In this document: positions 1 through 13,104 of the stretch, piece after piece
Layout: every line of letters begins with the position of its first letter
Numbering within the stretch: position 1 is the stretch's first letter
Assembly (NCBI GenBank): GCA_050084515.1
Contig: CM114272.1
Coordinates: forward strand, 7,254,001-7,318,000
Length of the DNA stretch: 64,000 nt
Source of the DNA: Blasia pusilla
Lineage: Eukaryota > Marchantiophyta > Marchantiopsida > Blasiales
Direction of reading: 5' to 3'
The notes under the pieces: generated by a model
Seen by the model: only the letters and a program-made list of their open reading frames with translations
Told to the model about the DNA's origin: nothing
The model's database searches: none
Translations under genes and position numbers: made by a program

Positions 1-833
1 CTCTACTGCCCACCTCGCTCTCAGAACTTGGTTAGTCCCAAAAACATGCGCTATATTCGTCGTCCATTAATTGAGGCACTTACTATCCATATTAATTGCC
101 CCTCAAAATAGGTTACTCCTTCCTCACATCTCCTAATTAATAACATGGGGACAAGATGGAAGTTGAGCTACATGTCTTCAAGGTCTCCCTAACCACATAC
201 TCCATCTAGGCTTGTGGTTTTTCCTTAGCTTCAATACCTTGAAGATGGTGCTCTAAACCCCATTGAAACTCGTAGGCGGTTCAACCTCAACCATCTTACT
301 CCCAACATCCTTGTTTCCCTTCCTCTTCACAAGAAATGACTCCTTGGGTTTATCGATTTGGGCATTTCACCCCCACGGTCTAATTCCTCCTACGAGTCGC
401 TAAGAGTCTTGGACAAGGAGATTTCACAAATCAATGTTTCGTCGTCCAAACCCTCATCTTGATCAAATAACTCATAGAACTCACCTACATCCTCGAAGTC
501 TTGTGGGAGAATGGGCCCAATAGCTTATTCTCAATATCCCTCCAACCTTTCCAAATCTGGGGTGGTTTAAGATCCATGACCTTTTTCCTATCCCCACGAG
601 GCTTGTCTTAGTCTTTGGCCATGTTGATTGCAATAGTCAAAATCCTCCACTAACGATGTCCTATTTGGAAATTTTATTTGATACTACATCGTTGAGTCCA
701 ACCTCTACTTCAACTACCTTCACCTCAAAGCACTTCCAACCTTAAGCTTTGCCACCATAAGACTTAGATTAAGTGCCAAAGACTCGAGTCGAGAAGCCAC
801 CAAGTGCTAATTGAATTCAAGTTGAGTCTTCCC
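1..833. other. Gene-free, no recognised feature
   Basis: I see no long coding frame, no recognisable domain and no clear repeat boundary here. Short frames are shadows of low-complexity plant intergenic DNA. Confidence 0.5.
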
Positions 834-1530
834 AAGTGTGGTATGTGTGGAGATGAGAGACTTGTCATCTTATGGGAGTTTAGTGATACTAGAAATAATG
901 GATGGTTTGGCTTTTTCTTTTTTCCAATGAGAGTGGATTATCCCTCTTGGGAAAGAAACTCCGCCAAACCCCATTCTAGAGGAGAGTAGAGGATGTTTGT
1001 CAAGTATGGATAGGGATGGAGCACGAGTTGTGCTTGATTTTCCTTTCCTTAACCCGTACCACGTCAAGATTCTCTTTGTAGATAGGCACTGGTTCACTTG
1101 CTATCTAGTTCATCACTTTGGAGAATCGTCCATGAACCAAGTCATGCAATCTCCAACTCCGGTGATTCTTCCCATAGTCACGTACGGAAGAACATGGGGT
1201 TGTACTTTGTATATCCTTATATAGCGATGCATAGACGTCAGGCCTGCTCGAGTAGGATTTAACACTAGTTGTGCTATTTTCCTTATGTACAAACGTAAAA
1301 GTAGTTTACAAGGACTTCATAGTCAAGAATTTTGGGATTCCATGTTATGAAGAAGTGATCGCCTTGGCACTACCATTTGTGATTTTTGTCTTGAGAGAAT
1401 GGAGGGTTTACATAATAATTATCTACTAAAAAGGGAGAAATTCTTATAGAGTTCAACTTACATCAATCACGTCTACTATAGGTAGAAGGTCCGCCCTTAC
1501 TCGAAGAAAGACTCTCGACACGATAACGTC
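834..1530 (+). repeat. LTR-like repeat Y, copy 1 (5'-truncated)
   Basis: This segment is clearly related to 4470-5480 and, in reverse orientation, to 18520-20206 and 20657-21632. Shared landmarks are a block ending in a line of short words around TGTGGAGATGAGAGACTTGT, a block with CTTTCCTTAACCCGTACCAC, and a 3' end reading CTCTCGACACGA. That end matches the CACGACA terminus of other LTRs in the window, so Y is probably an LTR. Copy 1 lacks the promoter-bearing 5' part seen in copies 2 to 4. The short frames inside are not conserved between copies, so it is not a gene. Confidence 0.65.
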
Positions 1531-4469
1531 CATTAATTCCTCAAGATGCATCCCTTAACTCAAACGTGAAACATGGCCAAACACCCATCACGATTAATTC
1601 TTGGTTCAAGGGCTTGAACGTGTAGAGAGGGAGAGTGTTCCCCCCTCTATAGGTACTTCTAAGGCTCTCCAAATAAATCCCACCTTCCCCATTTTCAATC
1701 TTGGGCCTTTAATTTTGGGCCCTGAATCCAAAACTATTTTGCAATTTGTAGACCAAAATTTGACTAATTCTCTCTCAAGATGGCTTGATGGAGGCGTTGT
1801 GTAGATCATGGTGAAGTCCATCTACAACTACATTTTCCATGATGTTACAAATCCTAAGAACCACATGATACTCTCAATATAGTTGCAATACATTTACGAA
1901 TTTTTTAATTCTATATTTATAATGGACTTCCTCGATTATGAAAGTTTTACAGCTCAAAAGTTTTGTTTTATTACACTCATAGTCTAGTCACAATAGGATC
2001 ACAATTGGCATGCAAGCTAGTTAGTTGCAACAAACTTGCTCTAGACTCAAATTTTCTTGCATTATTGCAACTACACGATTATTTCTCAATTGAAAGAGTG
2101 ACTCATAATCTAGCCACAATACAACGTTAACCACAAACTATTTTCATTAAAAAAGTTTGAATTGAAAAAAAAATCTTTTGTAAATTCCAAAAGAATTTTC
2201 ATTCTATGCATGAAAAATTCCAATCATACAAGCCAAATAATGCAACAATGACCATACATTTGTAAATATATGGTCAATTTTTTTACTAAAACCACTTCGT
2301 GGCTTAATTTGCACTCAGGTCGCAAATCCTAGATTCCAAAAGCTACCTACATCCCTACACCTAATGTACCATACATGCAAGGCTGTATTGGACCTATGGA
2401 AGGTCCAACGCCAAAAGAACTTGGAATGGGTGTCACTATTACCGACGTATGTTCAATGATAGTGGCTATCCTAGTAGGGCTACTACTTCCCAATCATGTA
2501 TGGCAATGGATAGGCCGTGTGGATCCACCAAGTGATGAGACCGACTACGTATGTACTCTTCCTTAAAGCAGCCAGATGCTCTCTAGAGAAAATCTTCTCA
2601 TCTTCCTTACTAATAGAGTCATGGCAATGGTTCTCTCCTCCAACAAGTCGGTCTGATGAAGTAGAGGAATGTGAGAAAATTGAAATCACAATCATCACAA
2701 GTACCAATCGCCACTCCTCTTATGCCTTGGGATCACCAAGATGTGACATGTCATACTCCACCATAAATGGAAACTCGTGTTAGTATCCTTATTGAAAGTA
2801 ACAAAATGGAAGACACTAGCTACATAAGTACTAGAATTTCAAGAACTTACTATGGATGCTAAGACATTACACATCTTGATTGACCAAGACCTACACTCAA
2901 AACCGTTTATCCTTTCCATACATTATTCATAAGACTCGAGAACTCCCCATACCTGGGCACCCACATTATCAATTAAATCTTGTAAAACGCAAACTAACTA
3001 TATGATTAATTATGAGGGCACTACAAGGTAAGATACACTTAAAAATTCATGTCGAAATGCTTGCTCTCCTCCTTGATCAAAGGAGTAAGTCTTTGACATT
3101 AGAGGTATACATTCTGCCTAGACTCTACCAACCATTGCTGATCCATCCACTCTCTTCATGGGTCTTTTTTTGGTCCTAACCACCATTGTGAGATTGACCC
3201 CGACGTTGCTTTATCGTAGTTTGTAGGCAATAGTGTAGCCAATACCCTTTCCTCCCACTCCTCCTTTGATTATGGAGTCCCTTACACTATCTTACAAGTC
3301 GTTGTCATCATGCGGTAATGGCAATCCGAAGTGAACTTGCTCATCATCATCTTCATGCACTTTATCAAAATGGAAGCTTTGTTCTAGAACGTGGTCATAA
3401 TGAGATAATAGATGAACTAAATATATATTGGTGACTAGTCCACCCACACATGTATGTATGTTGCTCACACAACTACTACGCAATGAGGAGAAGAAACTTC
3501 TTTGCCTTTTATGTCACCAAATAACTTTAGGCGCTCAACATGATGTTCTTGCACCACGTACCCTATGTAACAATGGAACTTGATTTGGTTATAGACCCAC
3601 TCCCAATGCCACTAGTGGAGCACCAAGAGCAAGACTCTAAGGCAATGGTATATCATTGCCTCAAAAGATGCACGCTACTCTCATGTGCGTCCTGCTCTTG
3701 GCACTCCACAATATGGAGCACACGTTGTTGTGCCACAATCCATGATATAGAATATTCCACCAATGTGAAAATTGATTGATCAAAAATATAACTCTAACTT
3801 GGGGTTAGAAGGTCTCAAATTAACAGCATTGAGCAAGAACATTCATGGTGGGAGTTAGTGACAACTCAGTTAGCAATCTTCTCAAACTACTCCAAGAACC
3901 GTCCCTCCCACTCATCCCCTATCATCTACACCCATGCCAAAGATGGGAGAAAAATATGATAGAATCACATATAAAAATAATAAGGGCTTTGTTATGTATA
4001 AAATAAAGAAAATTGAATGCCCTATTAGCAAAATCCTAAGGTAAAAAGTTAGAAATGAGGCGCACTGGTAGGGGGACTAAGAAGTGGAGTTTTGGGTTTA
4101 CGATGTCACATAGTAAAGTGATTTGACATGTTCAGTCCACTTTTATGAGTGTTTGAGAGAGTTTGTGTAAGTATTAAATAATTAGTGTTGGAAAATAAAG
4201 CTTCACATTTGAACCTCTAAAGGATATCTTATTGGTTGGGGCTCCACTCTAGAAAAAGAGGTCATAGATCAGATATAGGAAACATGAAAATAAAATAGCG
4301 CATCGATGTGTTACTGAAAATAAAACTAAAGTGGTCATGATGAGTGAAGAAGTCAAGGCTATGGTAGTTGGAAGGATATGCAGTGGTTTAATGATGATAT
4401 TTTAAGAAGAGATAAAAAGTAATTTATTTGTGTCTAAAGAGGATTGGCATGCAAAAAGCGAGGTAGAAA
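1531..4469. other. AT-rich gene-free stretch
   Basis: Nothing coding can be supported. The frames present are short, overlap on both strands and show no known motif. No inverted-repeat or LTR boundary was visible to me. Confidence 0.45.
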
Positions 4470-5480
4470 GCTATGCGGCACACGATAGGATTAGACTTAC
4501 TTTGTACTTTTATGGATCCCTTCTGAATATAAATAATTAAGAGGGACCTTTTAGGATTCACTAGCTACCTTCAACTTCTATTTTTCATTCTTGAAACCAC
4601 CGTATTGGGGGCTTGGTTGTTCTTCCAATGAAAATGGACTATCCTTCTTGGAATAATAACTTGACGTAATCCATTCTTAAGGAGTTTTGTGAGTTTGATG
4701 AGTGTGTACTAGTTTAGGGAGATTTGTTAAATTTTCTTTGTCATTCCTTAAACGATGGTGTTTGACTTGGGAGAAGAACTCAACCATAATCCATTCTTGA
4801 GGGGTTTAGAGATGAATGAGTATATGCTAATTTTGGGGAAATTTATCACTCATTGATGAGTTTGAGGGAATAAGTGTAACGGGCACTCGTGACCTTCAAT
4901 TTTTTAGGGAGAGAGAGGAGGATAGAGGATGTTTGGCAATCATGGATAGATATGGAGGATCAACATGAATGGTACAGAAGTTTCCCTTTCCTTAATCCAT
5001 ACCACGTAAGACTTCTTTTTGTAGATAAGGGTTGGTTTATTTGCTATCTAGTTGATCACTTAAGACAAATATTTATCAAACAAGTCATGCAATCATTAAC
5101 TTCGATAATACTTCCAATTTTCACCTACTTAAGGACTTGGGATTGTATGTTGTGTGTCTTCATTCAACAATTGATGGATGTAAATAGGGCGCTTTGAGTA
5201 GGATTTAATACCAAATTGTATCATTTTCTTAGTGTTCTAATGCAAAGTAGTTTATAAAGACTTCATAGCTAGGAATGTTGGGGTCAGATGCTACAAAGAA
5301 GTGATTTTCTTGGCACAACCATTTTTTATTCCTATCATTAGAGAATGGGAAGTGTATGTCGTGATTCTAGACTAATTATAAATAGAAAAAAACTTGTTAG
5401 AGAACTCATCTTGCATCAGCAATTGCCATAGCTCGAAGATCCATCCTTACTCAAAGAAAGGCTCTTAACACGACAAAGAG
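4470..5480 (+). repeat. LTR-like repeat Y, copy 2
   Basis: A diverged direct repeat of copies 3 and 4 in the opposite orientation. It keeps the upstream part with TATAAAT at 4528-4534 followed by the GAGGGACC block, and ends at 5471-5480 with CTCTTAACACGACA, the typical CACGACA terminus. It is older than copies 3 and 4, judging by many small differences. No coding content. Confidence 0.65.
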
Positions 5481-6771
5481 TCTATTTTGAGTGTTATGAA
5501 GTCCCACCTTGCAAGGGACTTCCCCTTGCAACATTAGAACCTTACAATAGATAACGGATCCGAAAACTCAAAATTTCAAAATTTGGAAGTCTTGGGATTC
5601 ATATAGGACTCATAAGGTTTTTTTTTTTGCAAGTTCCATGACTCGCGACTACTTGTAAGTTGGAGGACACCTAACTAGTGTCTAAGTTTGCAACTCTAAT
5701 GCTAGTCTAAGGAGCCACAAAGTACTCATTGACAAATATATATATCCCAATTAATTGGCCACAATCTCCTAAATTTTTTTCTTTCTCACATATCCTCAAA
5801 TTTTCTAGTTTGAGTATTTTTTAATACCCTCTATTGATGTTGTCAGCAAAGAGGATACAAGTTGCACTATGGAGGCCTCCTATATTATCCTTTAGGTTTT
5901 AGTGGATCCATGAGAGGTCAGAAAATTACATGAGTACTAAAGATCTACATCTACTTAGGTTTCATCCAAATCCCATAAACTAGCAAACACGTCCCAATAT
6001 CTGTACAACCTATGTGTAAAGACTTCCCCCCTCTTAGAGACATCAAAAGTTTGGGCATCTTTTCATGAAGAGTGATTTCCTTTTCTCCTCTTGAATTGGA
6101 GATTGAAAGGATACTTTAGGATATGCCAAGCTTTCCATTAAGGTGCAAAATTGGAGATCTACAAGGAAAACACAGCAAGGAGAAGGATCGCTATGATCAT
6201 GTCAATGAGGAAATTGATCAATTCACTTATGAGTTTGAACTTGGCTTATTTGAGGTAACGGTTAATTGAGTCTAGATATGATTTTTTTGGCATGCACTAG
6301 CAAGTACATACCTCTCCCCACAAAAAGAGAACCTCTTGTAGCATATTGTACTCTCAGCTAGTCACGTTGCCATCGGACACAACTTTGTACCCTCCTTGCC
6401 TTTCCGAGATGATCAACATCTCCCTTGTCACTAAGCACGTTTCACAAGCACAAAATAAGGATCCCCTCTTTGAATGCCTTTCATGCGGAATAGAAGACAC
6501 CTTCCCATTTTGAATTGTAAGTCTCTTGCAACTTTAATAGAAGCCCCGTATATACAAAGTTTTAGTCCCAAAAGCCTTGCTTGGCAATCATTTAATGAGT
6601 CTCACTCACAAACACGTTTGCAAGTCCATTGTGAGCTCAATGTGAGTCATTCTAGTTGCAACGATATAATAAGGGAAATTTTTGTGTGCAAGTGAGCACT
6701 TGAGTATCCTTCTTGGAGAGCCCTTTGCCACATAATAGTTGGTCGATAGATAAATTTCTAATGTATTGATA
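5481..6771. other. Gene-free, unassigned
   Basis: AT-rich sequence without recognisable domain, array or boundary. Probably decayed repeat DNA. Confidence 0.4.
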
Positions 6772-7290
6772 GAATAGGGAGCTAACAGGTTGTTTGGGCA
6801 TAATTTTTTCATGAATGGTCAGATGTGGCTGGTGAAAAATCCCTCATATCAAGATGGTTGGTTTTGAGGATCCCTCTATTTTGCTATTTTTTACTAGATG
6901 GCATGTTGACCAGGTCAAGAATGACTTAGTAAAATGTGTGCATAGTTTACCATTTTGGCTATTTTTGTGGGAAGAGCTACTTTGGCTCTTCCCAAGTATA
7001 TGAAAGATGGTAAGAATCGAAATATGGCTCTCACTAGTGATCTTCCTCATTTCAATCCTTTAAGACACTAATCCTTTTAGGGTTGAGTAGGAGGTTGAGT
7101 GTTAGAGTCCAGATTCTCTCATAATAAAGGGTGGATATGGCTGGATGATTATATGAAAATTCAAGAGTATAATTGGTTGTGTGAGCCATTTTACTTTGAC
7201 TTTGGCCAAGCCCATAAAATTAAGAAGCATGGAAATATGGAATCATTTCTTATTCTAAGGGAGGAGTTGGATGATAATTGTGCTCTTAAA
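6772..7290 (+). repeat. Repeat W copy (LTR body)
   Basis: Related along about 400 bp to 18664-19110. Shared landmarks in order are CAGGTTGTTTGGG, a lower-similarity middle with CTTCCCAAG, TCTCTCATA followed by an AGAG-rich word, and GTGAGCC followed by TTTTACT. The 18.6 kb copy is nested in repeat Y, so W is mobile. It lacks coding capacity. Confidence 0.55.
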
Positions 7291-8459
7291 TTAATAACGT
7301 TGGTAATACCACTATAGTAGTGTCTTGAGAAGGATATTTGCAAGACTATTAAATCTCTTTGGAGGGATGAAAATATATGAAATTAGTTGCAAGATTTCAA
7401 GCCATCATATGAGTTTACGAGAAAAAAAAAAATGATGCGACTCTATTATGAATCTTATTATGGATAAATTTTGAGTTTGATCTAGACTCTAGTAATATAT
7501 TAAGTTCATAATAATTGTACAAAAATGAACAAGTGTCTTTGTAACATAGACAAAAATGGATATTATCACAAACTTTCCTTTACCAACCCCATGGAATTTT
7601 CCATCCTTATTATGGATAATAGTAATTGAAATAGACTTGTCCTCTCGTGTAATATGCTATAGTTGCTTGGAAGATCTACACATTTCGGTAAATTTTTTTT
7701 TTCATGGATTGTCATGTCAAGCTAGTCATTGATCATTAGATTAGAATTTTGGATTATAGTTCCAAAGATTAGGATTTTTGGAAGAAGCTATAAATACAAG
7801 TACTATAATATTTATGGCAAAGCTAGGCAAACCTAGTCTCTAGGATACAATTTGGATAATATCTTGTTCTTAGGTGATACTCATACATGATTTATGATGA
7901 GTATGTATCAGGCTTTATATTAGATAAGATCCATATTAAGATCAATGGTGCTATTAGATACAATGAGTATTAGATTGCACACACATTGTTTACAACAATA
8001 AAAGAAAAATCTTACATCATATGAGGTATTTGAGGTGAGTTTATGCATGATGGAGTTTACAAAGCATCTTATTTAGATGTCAATGTGATCTTGGATCTTC
8101 CATGATGATCTTGAGTGGTAAGGCATAATAATAGAAAAAAAGCTAATGATACTAACCAATCTATAGGGCAAGGGAGTTGAGGGAAAATTTTGCAACTCTG
8201 AATACTAAATTTGAACTAACATAGAAGATTAGAACTCTAATGGGCTTATAGCATGATGGAAATTCATCATAATTTCATGAGTTGTAAAAGAAAATCTAAA
8301 TGGGTTCCTCAAAGGAGAATACTCATGAACATGACCAAACGTAGGGTGAAACTTGAGAATAGCTCAAGTCCCACAAGAATGGAAGAAAGTGGCAACTTCC
8401 CTTGAGTCTAATCAATAAGCCACCAAATGCTCAATTAGATTAAAGGTTGATTGGTACCT
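7291..8459. other. Gene-free, unassigned
   Basis: AT-rich, no supported gene or repeat boundary. Confidence 0.4.
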
Positions 8460-9120
8460 CTCCACTTTTGAGGTTATGCAATCTAGACCCAGGTTGAATT
8501 TGGGATGAATAAGGAGGAAATTGAAAGCTTAAAATGAGTCATCCCAACGAAGTAAAGATCTAGAAAATTTCATAAATATAATTGTTTAAATGGGCTTAGG
8601 AGTATTAAAATAATAGTTTGGTTTAAGGGCCACAAGGATCAACCCTAAGAGGGATTCTTTTGAAGAAGCTGAATTGAATATTACTAGAACTATATGAAAG
8701 GACAAGGGTATCCGAGGGATTCAAGAGCTTGCATCCCACCTTGGGAATCATATATGGGGATTGAACTAGAGGCACAAGATGGATTGCGAGGTTTTCTTTG
8801 CGGTCTAATGTACACCAAGCCAAGTGTAAGTTAACAAGTTTTGGATCTTGACCTTAGACCTTGACACAAGGCTCAAATATTGAGTTCTGATTAGACACTT
8901 TTTTAGGGTCCATTGGGAATTTGGGACTCCCATGTATGTATGTTGGCACCATTTTAGGTCCCTAGACTATAAAGAAAGTTTGTCCCAAATCTTGAATGAC
9001 TTGCCCAGTATATGGGGGAGTGAGGGGTTAGGTCCATGCTTGACCTGCTTAACATTCTTAAGCTTGATGGATGACTCAATATTCAAACTCGGTAGACACG
9101 AAGGTATTTAATCCTAAACG
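8460..9120 (+). repeat. Diverged partial copy of LTR family T
   Basis: The stretch near 8880-9080 resembles 28650-28860 of a family T LTR: a run around TTTTAGGTCCCTAGACTAT, then AAGTTTGTCCCAAATCT, ACTTGCCC, a GGGGAGT word and TTGATG followed by ACTC. Similarity fades upstream, so the left edge is approximate. Termini and target duplication are not visible. Confidence 0.4.
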
Positions 9121-9759
9121 TGGTAAATATGATAGTGTTTGGGTGAATAACAAGATTGTGATCCACTAAATGTAAGCTTCCGCAAAGGAAAAAAAAAGGG
9201 ACCAGCGTTTAAGAGAGTATATGCATAGTAGTATTATTCTCACATAGGTAAGTTTGTTGACATCATACCTTTTCAAGATGGAAAAGGTATGATATGGTAT
9301 GAGTAAGAATGAGAATTAGTGGATCCCAATCCAAATGATTGAGGAAAGAGGGAATGATTAATTTAAGTACAAGGACGATGGGAATGCTTGAGTAGTTAGA
9401 GGCATTAAAAATGCAAGTCCTAGATCAAATAAAAGTCCGAAACTATCTTAATATTTTAGATAGTGAGCCATGCTAGTATTGGTTGAGGTGGATTCATTGG
9501 GGTTAATCTTCTCACGTACAGATAGCGGCTTATCACCTATAAAAATTATCAAGGCATGTTATTGGTTAGGAGAGAATCCGAGAGATAGATAACAACTCAT
9601 GAAATTTGGGAGGTTATATACTTGAAGAATGAGACGGAAATCAGATAGTAGATATTAATTTTTCAATTGAGTGTAAAGCATAGTTCTATAAATTAGCATG
9701 AAGTTGGTTGTCGGGAGTGGAGATGAGTAGATTTTGGTAGTATTAACCTTAACTTGACA
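9121..9759. other. Gene-free, flank of chromovirus remnant
   Basis: No reverse-transcriptase motif can be recovered here although it lies directly upstream of RNase H sequence, so the pol gene is truncated or replaced before 9767. Confidence 0.4.
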
Positions 9760-9766
9760 TGAAGTA

Positions 9767-10336
9767 TTGGATAGATTCATCCTTGAGATCTTATCGCAAG
9801 AGCCAATGCTACAGCTGCCAAAGTTCAACAAACCATTCAAGGTGCATACTGATGCTAGTGATCATGATTATGCGATTGCAAGAATATTGGTGCAAGAAGG
9901 GAGACATGTAGCATACGAAAGCAAAATGCTTAGCAAAATCAAATGCAAACGTCCTACTCATGGAAAAGAGTTATTCATAGTGGTTCATTGCTTGAGGAAG
10001 TGACGTCATTATTTGGGACTTCACAAGACTAGAGTATTCTTTGATAATATATCACTCAAGTATTTTGAGACGCAAGATCAATTGACACCAAATAAATTAC
10101 GATCGCATGATATCTTGGCGTTGATGAATGTGGAATTGGTCCACAAGCGAGGGAAAGATAATATCATTCGCGATACATTGAGTCGTAGGGATGAATACGT
10201 GCCATCAACGATACAAGTTTTGAGAGAAATGTTCCCTAAGGAAACAGATATGGAGAAAAGGATACATAATGGATACCCAATTAGGGGAGTACTTGAGGAA
10301 GTTAGTGTGCAATTTCCCTCCCCCTGCACCTTATAA
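9767..10336 (+). pseudogene. RNase H domain of chromovirus pol
   Basis: The frame contains FKVHTDASDHDYAIARIL, the usual DAS motif start of the gypsy RNase H domain, followed by ELFIVVHCLRK, a TGA stop at 10001, and then a continuation in the same frame with GLHKTRVFFDNISLKYF and KRGKDNIIRDTLSRR. The last motif corresponds to the NxxADALSRR end of gypsy RNase H domains, here changed to RDTLSRR. It would have degraded RNA in the RNA-DNA hybrid. One in-frame stop splits it. Confidence 0.8.
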
Positions 10337-10578
10337 CTAAGTCGTTGTCGGCATAACGTGATACGCTTTCTCGATTTGGCTTGAAGCAGGGAAAGAAGGT
10401 GACCAACATAAGCTTGAGGCATGCATGGTTTGCTAAGTTTTAAGCAAAGCACAATCTAAGCAGATGAAGTCAAGCTTTACACAGAGGTACTAATAGAGTG
10501 TCATGATGGACCCTAGGCAAGATATAAAGGGGAAAAATCCATGTTGGATATCTTGACTAAGAAGTTATTTGTCCCAAC

Positions 10579-11220
10579 ATGAAGGAGGTTGTTGCTCAAT
10601 TTGTGAAGACTTGCATGACCTGCCAAGCGAATAGAGTTTCTTATAAGAAGAAACAAGGCTTACTTCATCCATTTTTTATTCTAGAAGGACCCTTGCAAAG
10701 CATAAGTGTGGATTTTATTACGAGTCTTCTAGAGTCTAAGGGATATAATTATATACTTGTAATAGTTGATCGGTTCAACAAGTTGGGGCCGGGAGATTTG
10801 TCCCAATGATGGAATTTGCAATAGCCTATGCAACTTATCAACTTTTCCAGGATCTCTAGTGGCAAGCATATGGGTTACCAAGGAGTATTTTTTTAGATCG
10901 AGATCCAAAATTTACAAGTGCCTTTTGGAAGCATCTATTTAGAAGATTAAGGACGAAGGTGAGTTTTAGTGCCGCGTTTCATGCTCAAATAGACGACCAA
11001 ATAGAGAGAGTAAACTCGATCTTGAATCGGTACTTAAGGACTTATGTGAGCGCAAATTAGTGAGATTGGGAAAGGTGGCTAAGTATGGTTGAGTACGCTT
11101 ACAACCCAATCAAGCATTCTACAATGGGAGAATCTATGTTCTTTTGGCATATAAACATGAGCCAGAAGGACCTCTTGACCAAGCCCTTTAGAAGGATTCT
11201 ACATCAACATAGACTTGACA
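10579..11220 (+). pseudogene. Integrase zinc region and catalytic core remnant
   Basis: The start shows CMTCQANR, the two cysteines of the H2C2 zinc region, then SVDFITSLL with the first catalytic Asp and ILVIVDRF. After a stop at 10807 a continuation reads FLDRDPKFTSAFW with the second Asp. A shifted stretch with YNPIKHSTMGESMF, corresponding to the end of the core, follows. Several stops and shifts make it non-functional. Confidence 0.75.
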
Positions 11221-11333
11221 ATCAATAGTAGAAAGTTTGTTAGCAAAGATGTGAGAATTGGAAGAGCAATCGAGAAGAAGTCTTGTGAAGGCTCAATTAA
11301 AACGTTAGGCAGACTCACAAGAGTCGGCGCCAA

Positions 11334-11783
11334 GTGAGTTTCCAAGTAAGCGAGCAAGTATGGTTGAGTGTGAAGAATCTCTTTTTTGCAAAAGAGTTGT
11401 TCGCAAAGCTATTTGCTAAGTATGTTGGACCAAATGTGATAAAGGAAAACCCATTTGAAGATGTTTATACGTTAAAGTTGCCGGAAGAGTTAAAGATCCA
11501 TCAAACTTTCCATGTGTCATTATTGAAGAAGTATCTTTAGGAGAATGTATGTCCCGAACAAAGGCAAATATTAAGACCCCAACTAGTCATCAACAATGAA
11601 GAACAAGAGTTCAAAGTGGAGACCATCTTGCGTTCAAGATGGAGGGCCAACAAGTATGAATACTTGGTCAAGTGGAATGGCTACCATGCAAAGGAGATGA
11701 CTTGGATTATAGAGGCAGATTTGGAACACGTGCAAGAGGGGTTATAAGACTTCAAATGGATGCAAGAAAAACACATCCGTTAA
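11334..11783 (+). pseudogene. Integrase C-terminal region with chromodomain
   Basis: The frame opens in a region reading VSEQVWLSVKNL and KYVGPNVIKENP, the GPF/Y-type integrase C-terminal module, then HQTFHVSLLKKYL and a TAG stop at 11538. The same frame continues to a chromodomain at about 11613-11742, with VETILRSR, YLVKWNGY and EMTWI. In chromoviruses this module is thought to steer insertion to heterochromatin through histone marks. The first aromatic cage residue is replaced, as in group II chromodomains. Confidence 0.8.
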
Positions 11784-12304
11784 TGCATGGAGTAGCTAGA
11801 GACATGACTTTTGACCATGGAAGCTCTAACCAAAGGCCATTGTAACTAGAACAAGCTAGTTTTGCAATAAAGGAATGCATGGATTTGGAGATTTGATGCT
11901 TAGATTTTTTATTGCAATTTGTTTGTGGTGATGCATGATAATGAGTAGTTTCTCATTTGCTTAGGATGTAAGTCAAGAGGACAGAAAAGGCATATTTGAG
12001 GAGAGCAATTGTATATGGATAACTACCTAAAACACAACCAGGTAATGGGCTACTTACACTTGGGCTTGCCCTAGCATCGATGGGATAATTCACTATGTCT
12101 TGGGGCTTGGGATATCCCTAGCCCCAAGAAAGAGTGATCTATCATAGAAGAGATCATCGATGATCTCTCCTATGAAAGCGCTATGAGAGAGTGAGTGAGA
12201 GATTGCCTTTACACAATGAACAGTAGACTTGGTCTATCCATAGACACTAAGAACATGTGTATGCTTAGAGAGTCTCCATCTTTCTCTCATAGAGAAAGAA
12301 AGTT
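11784..12304. other. Gene-free, possible 3' untranslated and LTR DNA of chromovirus
   Basis: No coding frame. It follows the chromovirus stop directly, so it may hold its polypurine tract and LTR, but I found no matching second copy in the window. Confidence 0.35.
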
Positions 12305-12835
12305 CAATACGAGGGAGAGTCACCGTTTAATACAATAGCAGCAATTCAATCCGCGTATGCTTCCGTCTTGATCTCCTCTTTGTGAAGCAAGTGATACGAT
12401 AGTGAAGTAAGGTTGGATTAGGGTGATAGTGAAGTAAGGTTACATTCCAAACCAACTAAATCATCCTAAAAATTCTCTTGAGAGCTAACAGAAAAAAAAA
12501 ACAATCGCTCCAACTTTGGCCTATAAGGAAGAGTCACCGTTCAATATACGAGGGAGAGTCACCATTTAATTTGATAGCAGCAATCCAATTCAGTCTGCTT
12601 CCCTCTTGATCTCCTCTTCGTGAAGCAAGTGATACGTATACGATATGATAGTGAAGAGCAGTGTTGCAAGTGATACGAGGGTGAAGTAAGGTTGGATTAG
12701 GGTGATAGTGAAGTAAGGTTGGATTCCGAACCAACAAGATCTTCCTAGAAATTTGCTTGAGAGCTAATAGGAAAAAAAGTCACCTACGAGGGAGAGTCAC
12801 TGTTCAATATGATAGTGAAGATACGTGCGGAAGGG
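12305..12835. repeat. Tandem repeat, about 240-bp unit
   Basis: Units starting with CGAGGGAGAGTCACCGTT near 12309, 12549 and 12787 share blocks reading ATAGCAGCAATTCAAT, CTTGATCTCCTCTT and GTGAAGCAAGTGATACG, followed by one or two copies of ATAGTGAAGTAAGGTTGGATT. The third unit is cut short. The reading frames across it are not conserved. Confidence 0.7.
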
Positions 12836-13104
12836 AAGGATGGGCAAGTAAGGGGACCCCATGCAAGGAAGGATAACAGGAAGAAAAGGAAGGGAAGGGG
12901 AGAAGGAAAAATCAATAAACAAAGGGAATGGAAAGAAAAAGGAAAGAGAAGGAAGCTCCATGAAACATAAGGCCAAGATAATCGGAATCCTTCCCGTTCG
13001 TCGATGGGACTCGAATCTTCCTTTCCCTATTTTTTTATAGTCGCCTCGAGAACTCAAAATCCTTATAAAAAAATGATCTTGGTTCCCATCTTCTTGGCTC
13101 TCCA

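Larger units (their letters stand above)
9767..11783 (+). mobile_element. Decayed Ty3/gypsy chromovirus, 3' half of pol
   Basis: The segment reads, in order, RNase H, the linker, integrase zinc region and core, integrase C-terminal domain and a chromodomain. This order, with a C-terminal chromodomain, defines chromoviruses. The frame changes at least twice and is broken by several stops, and the reverse transcriptase and everything upstream are missing. No flanking LTRs were identified. It belongs to a different lineage from the methyltransferase element at 46.5-55.4 kb, which has no chromodomain in what remains. Confidence 0.85.
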
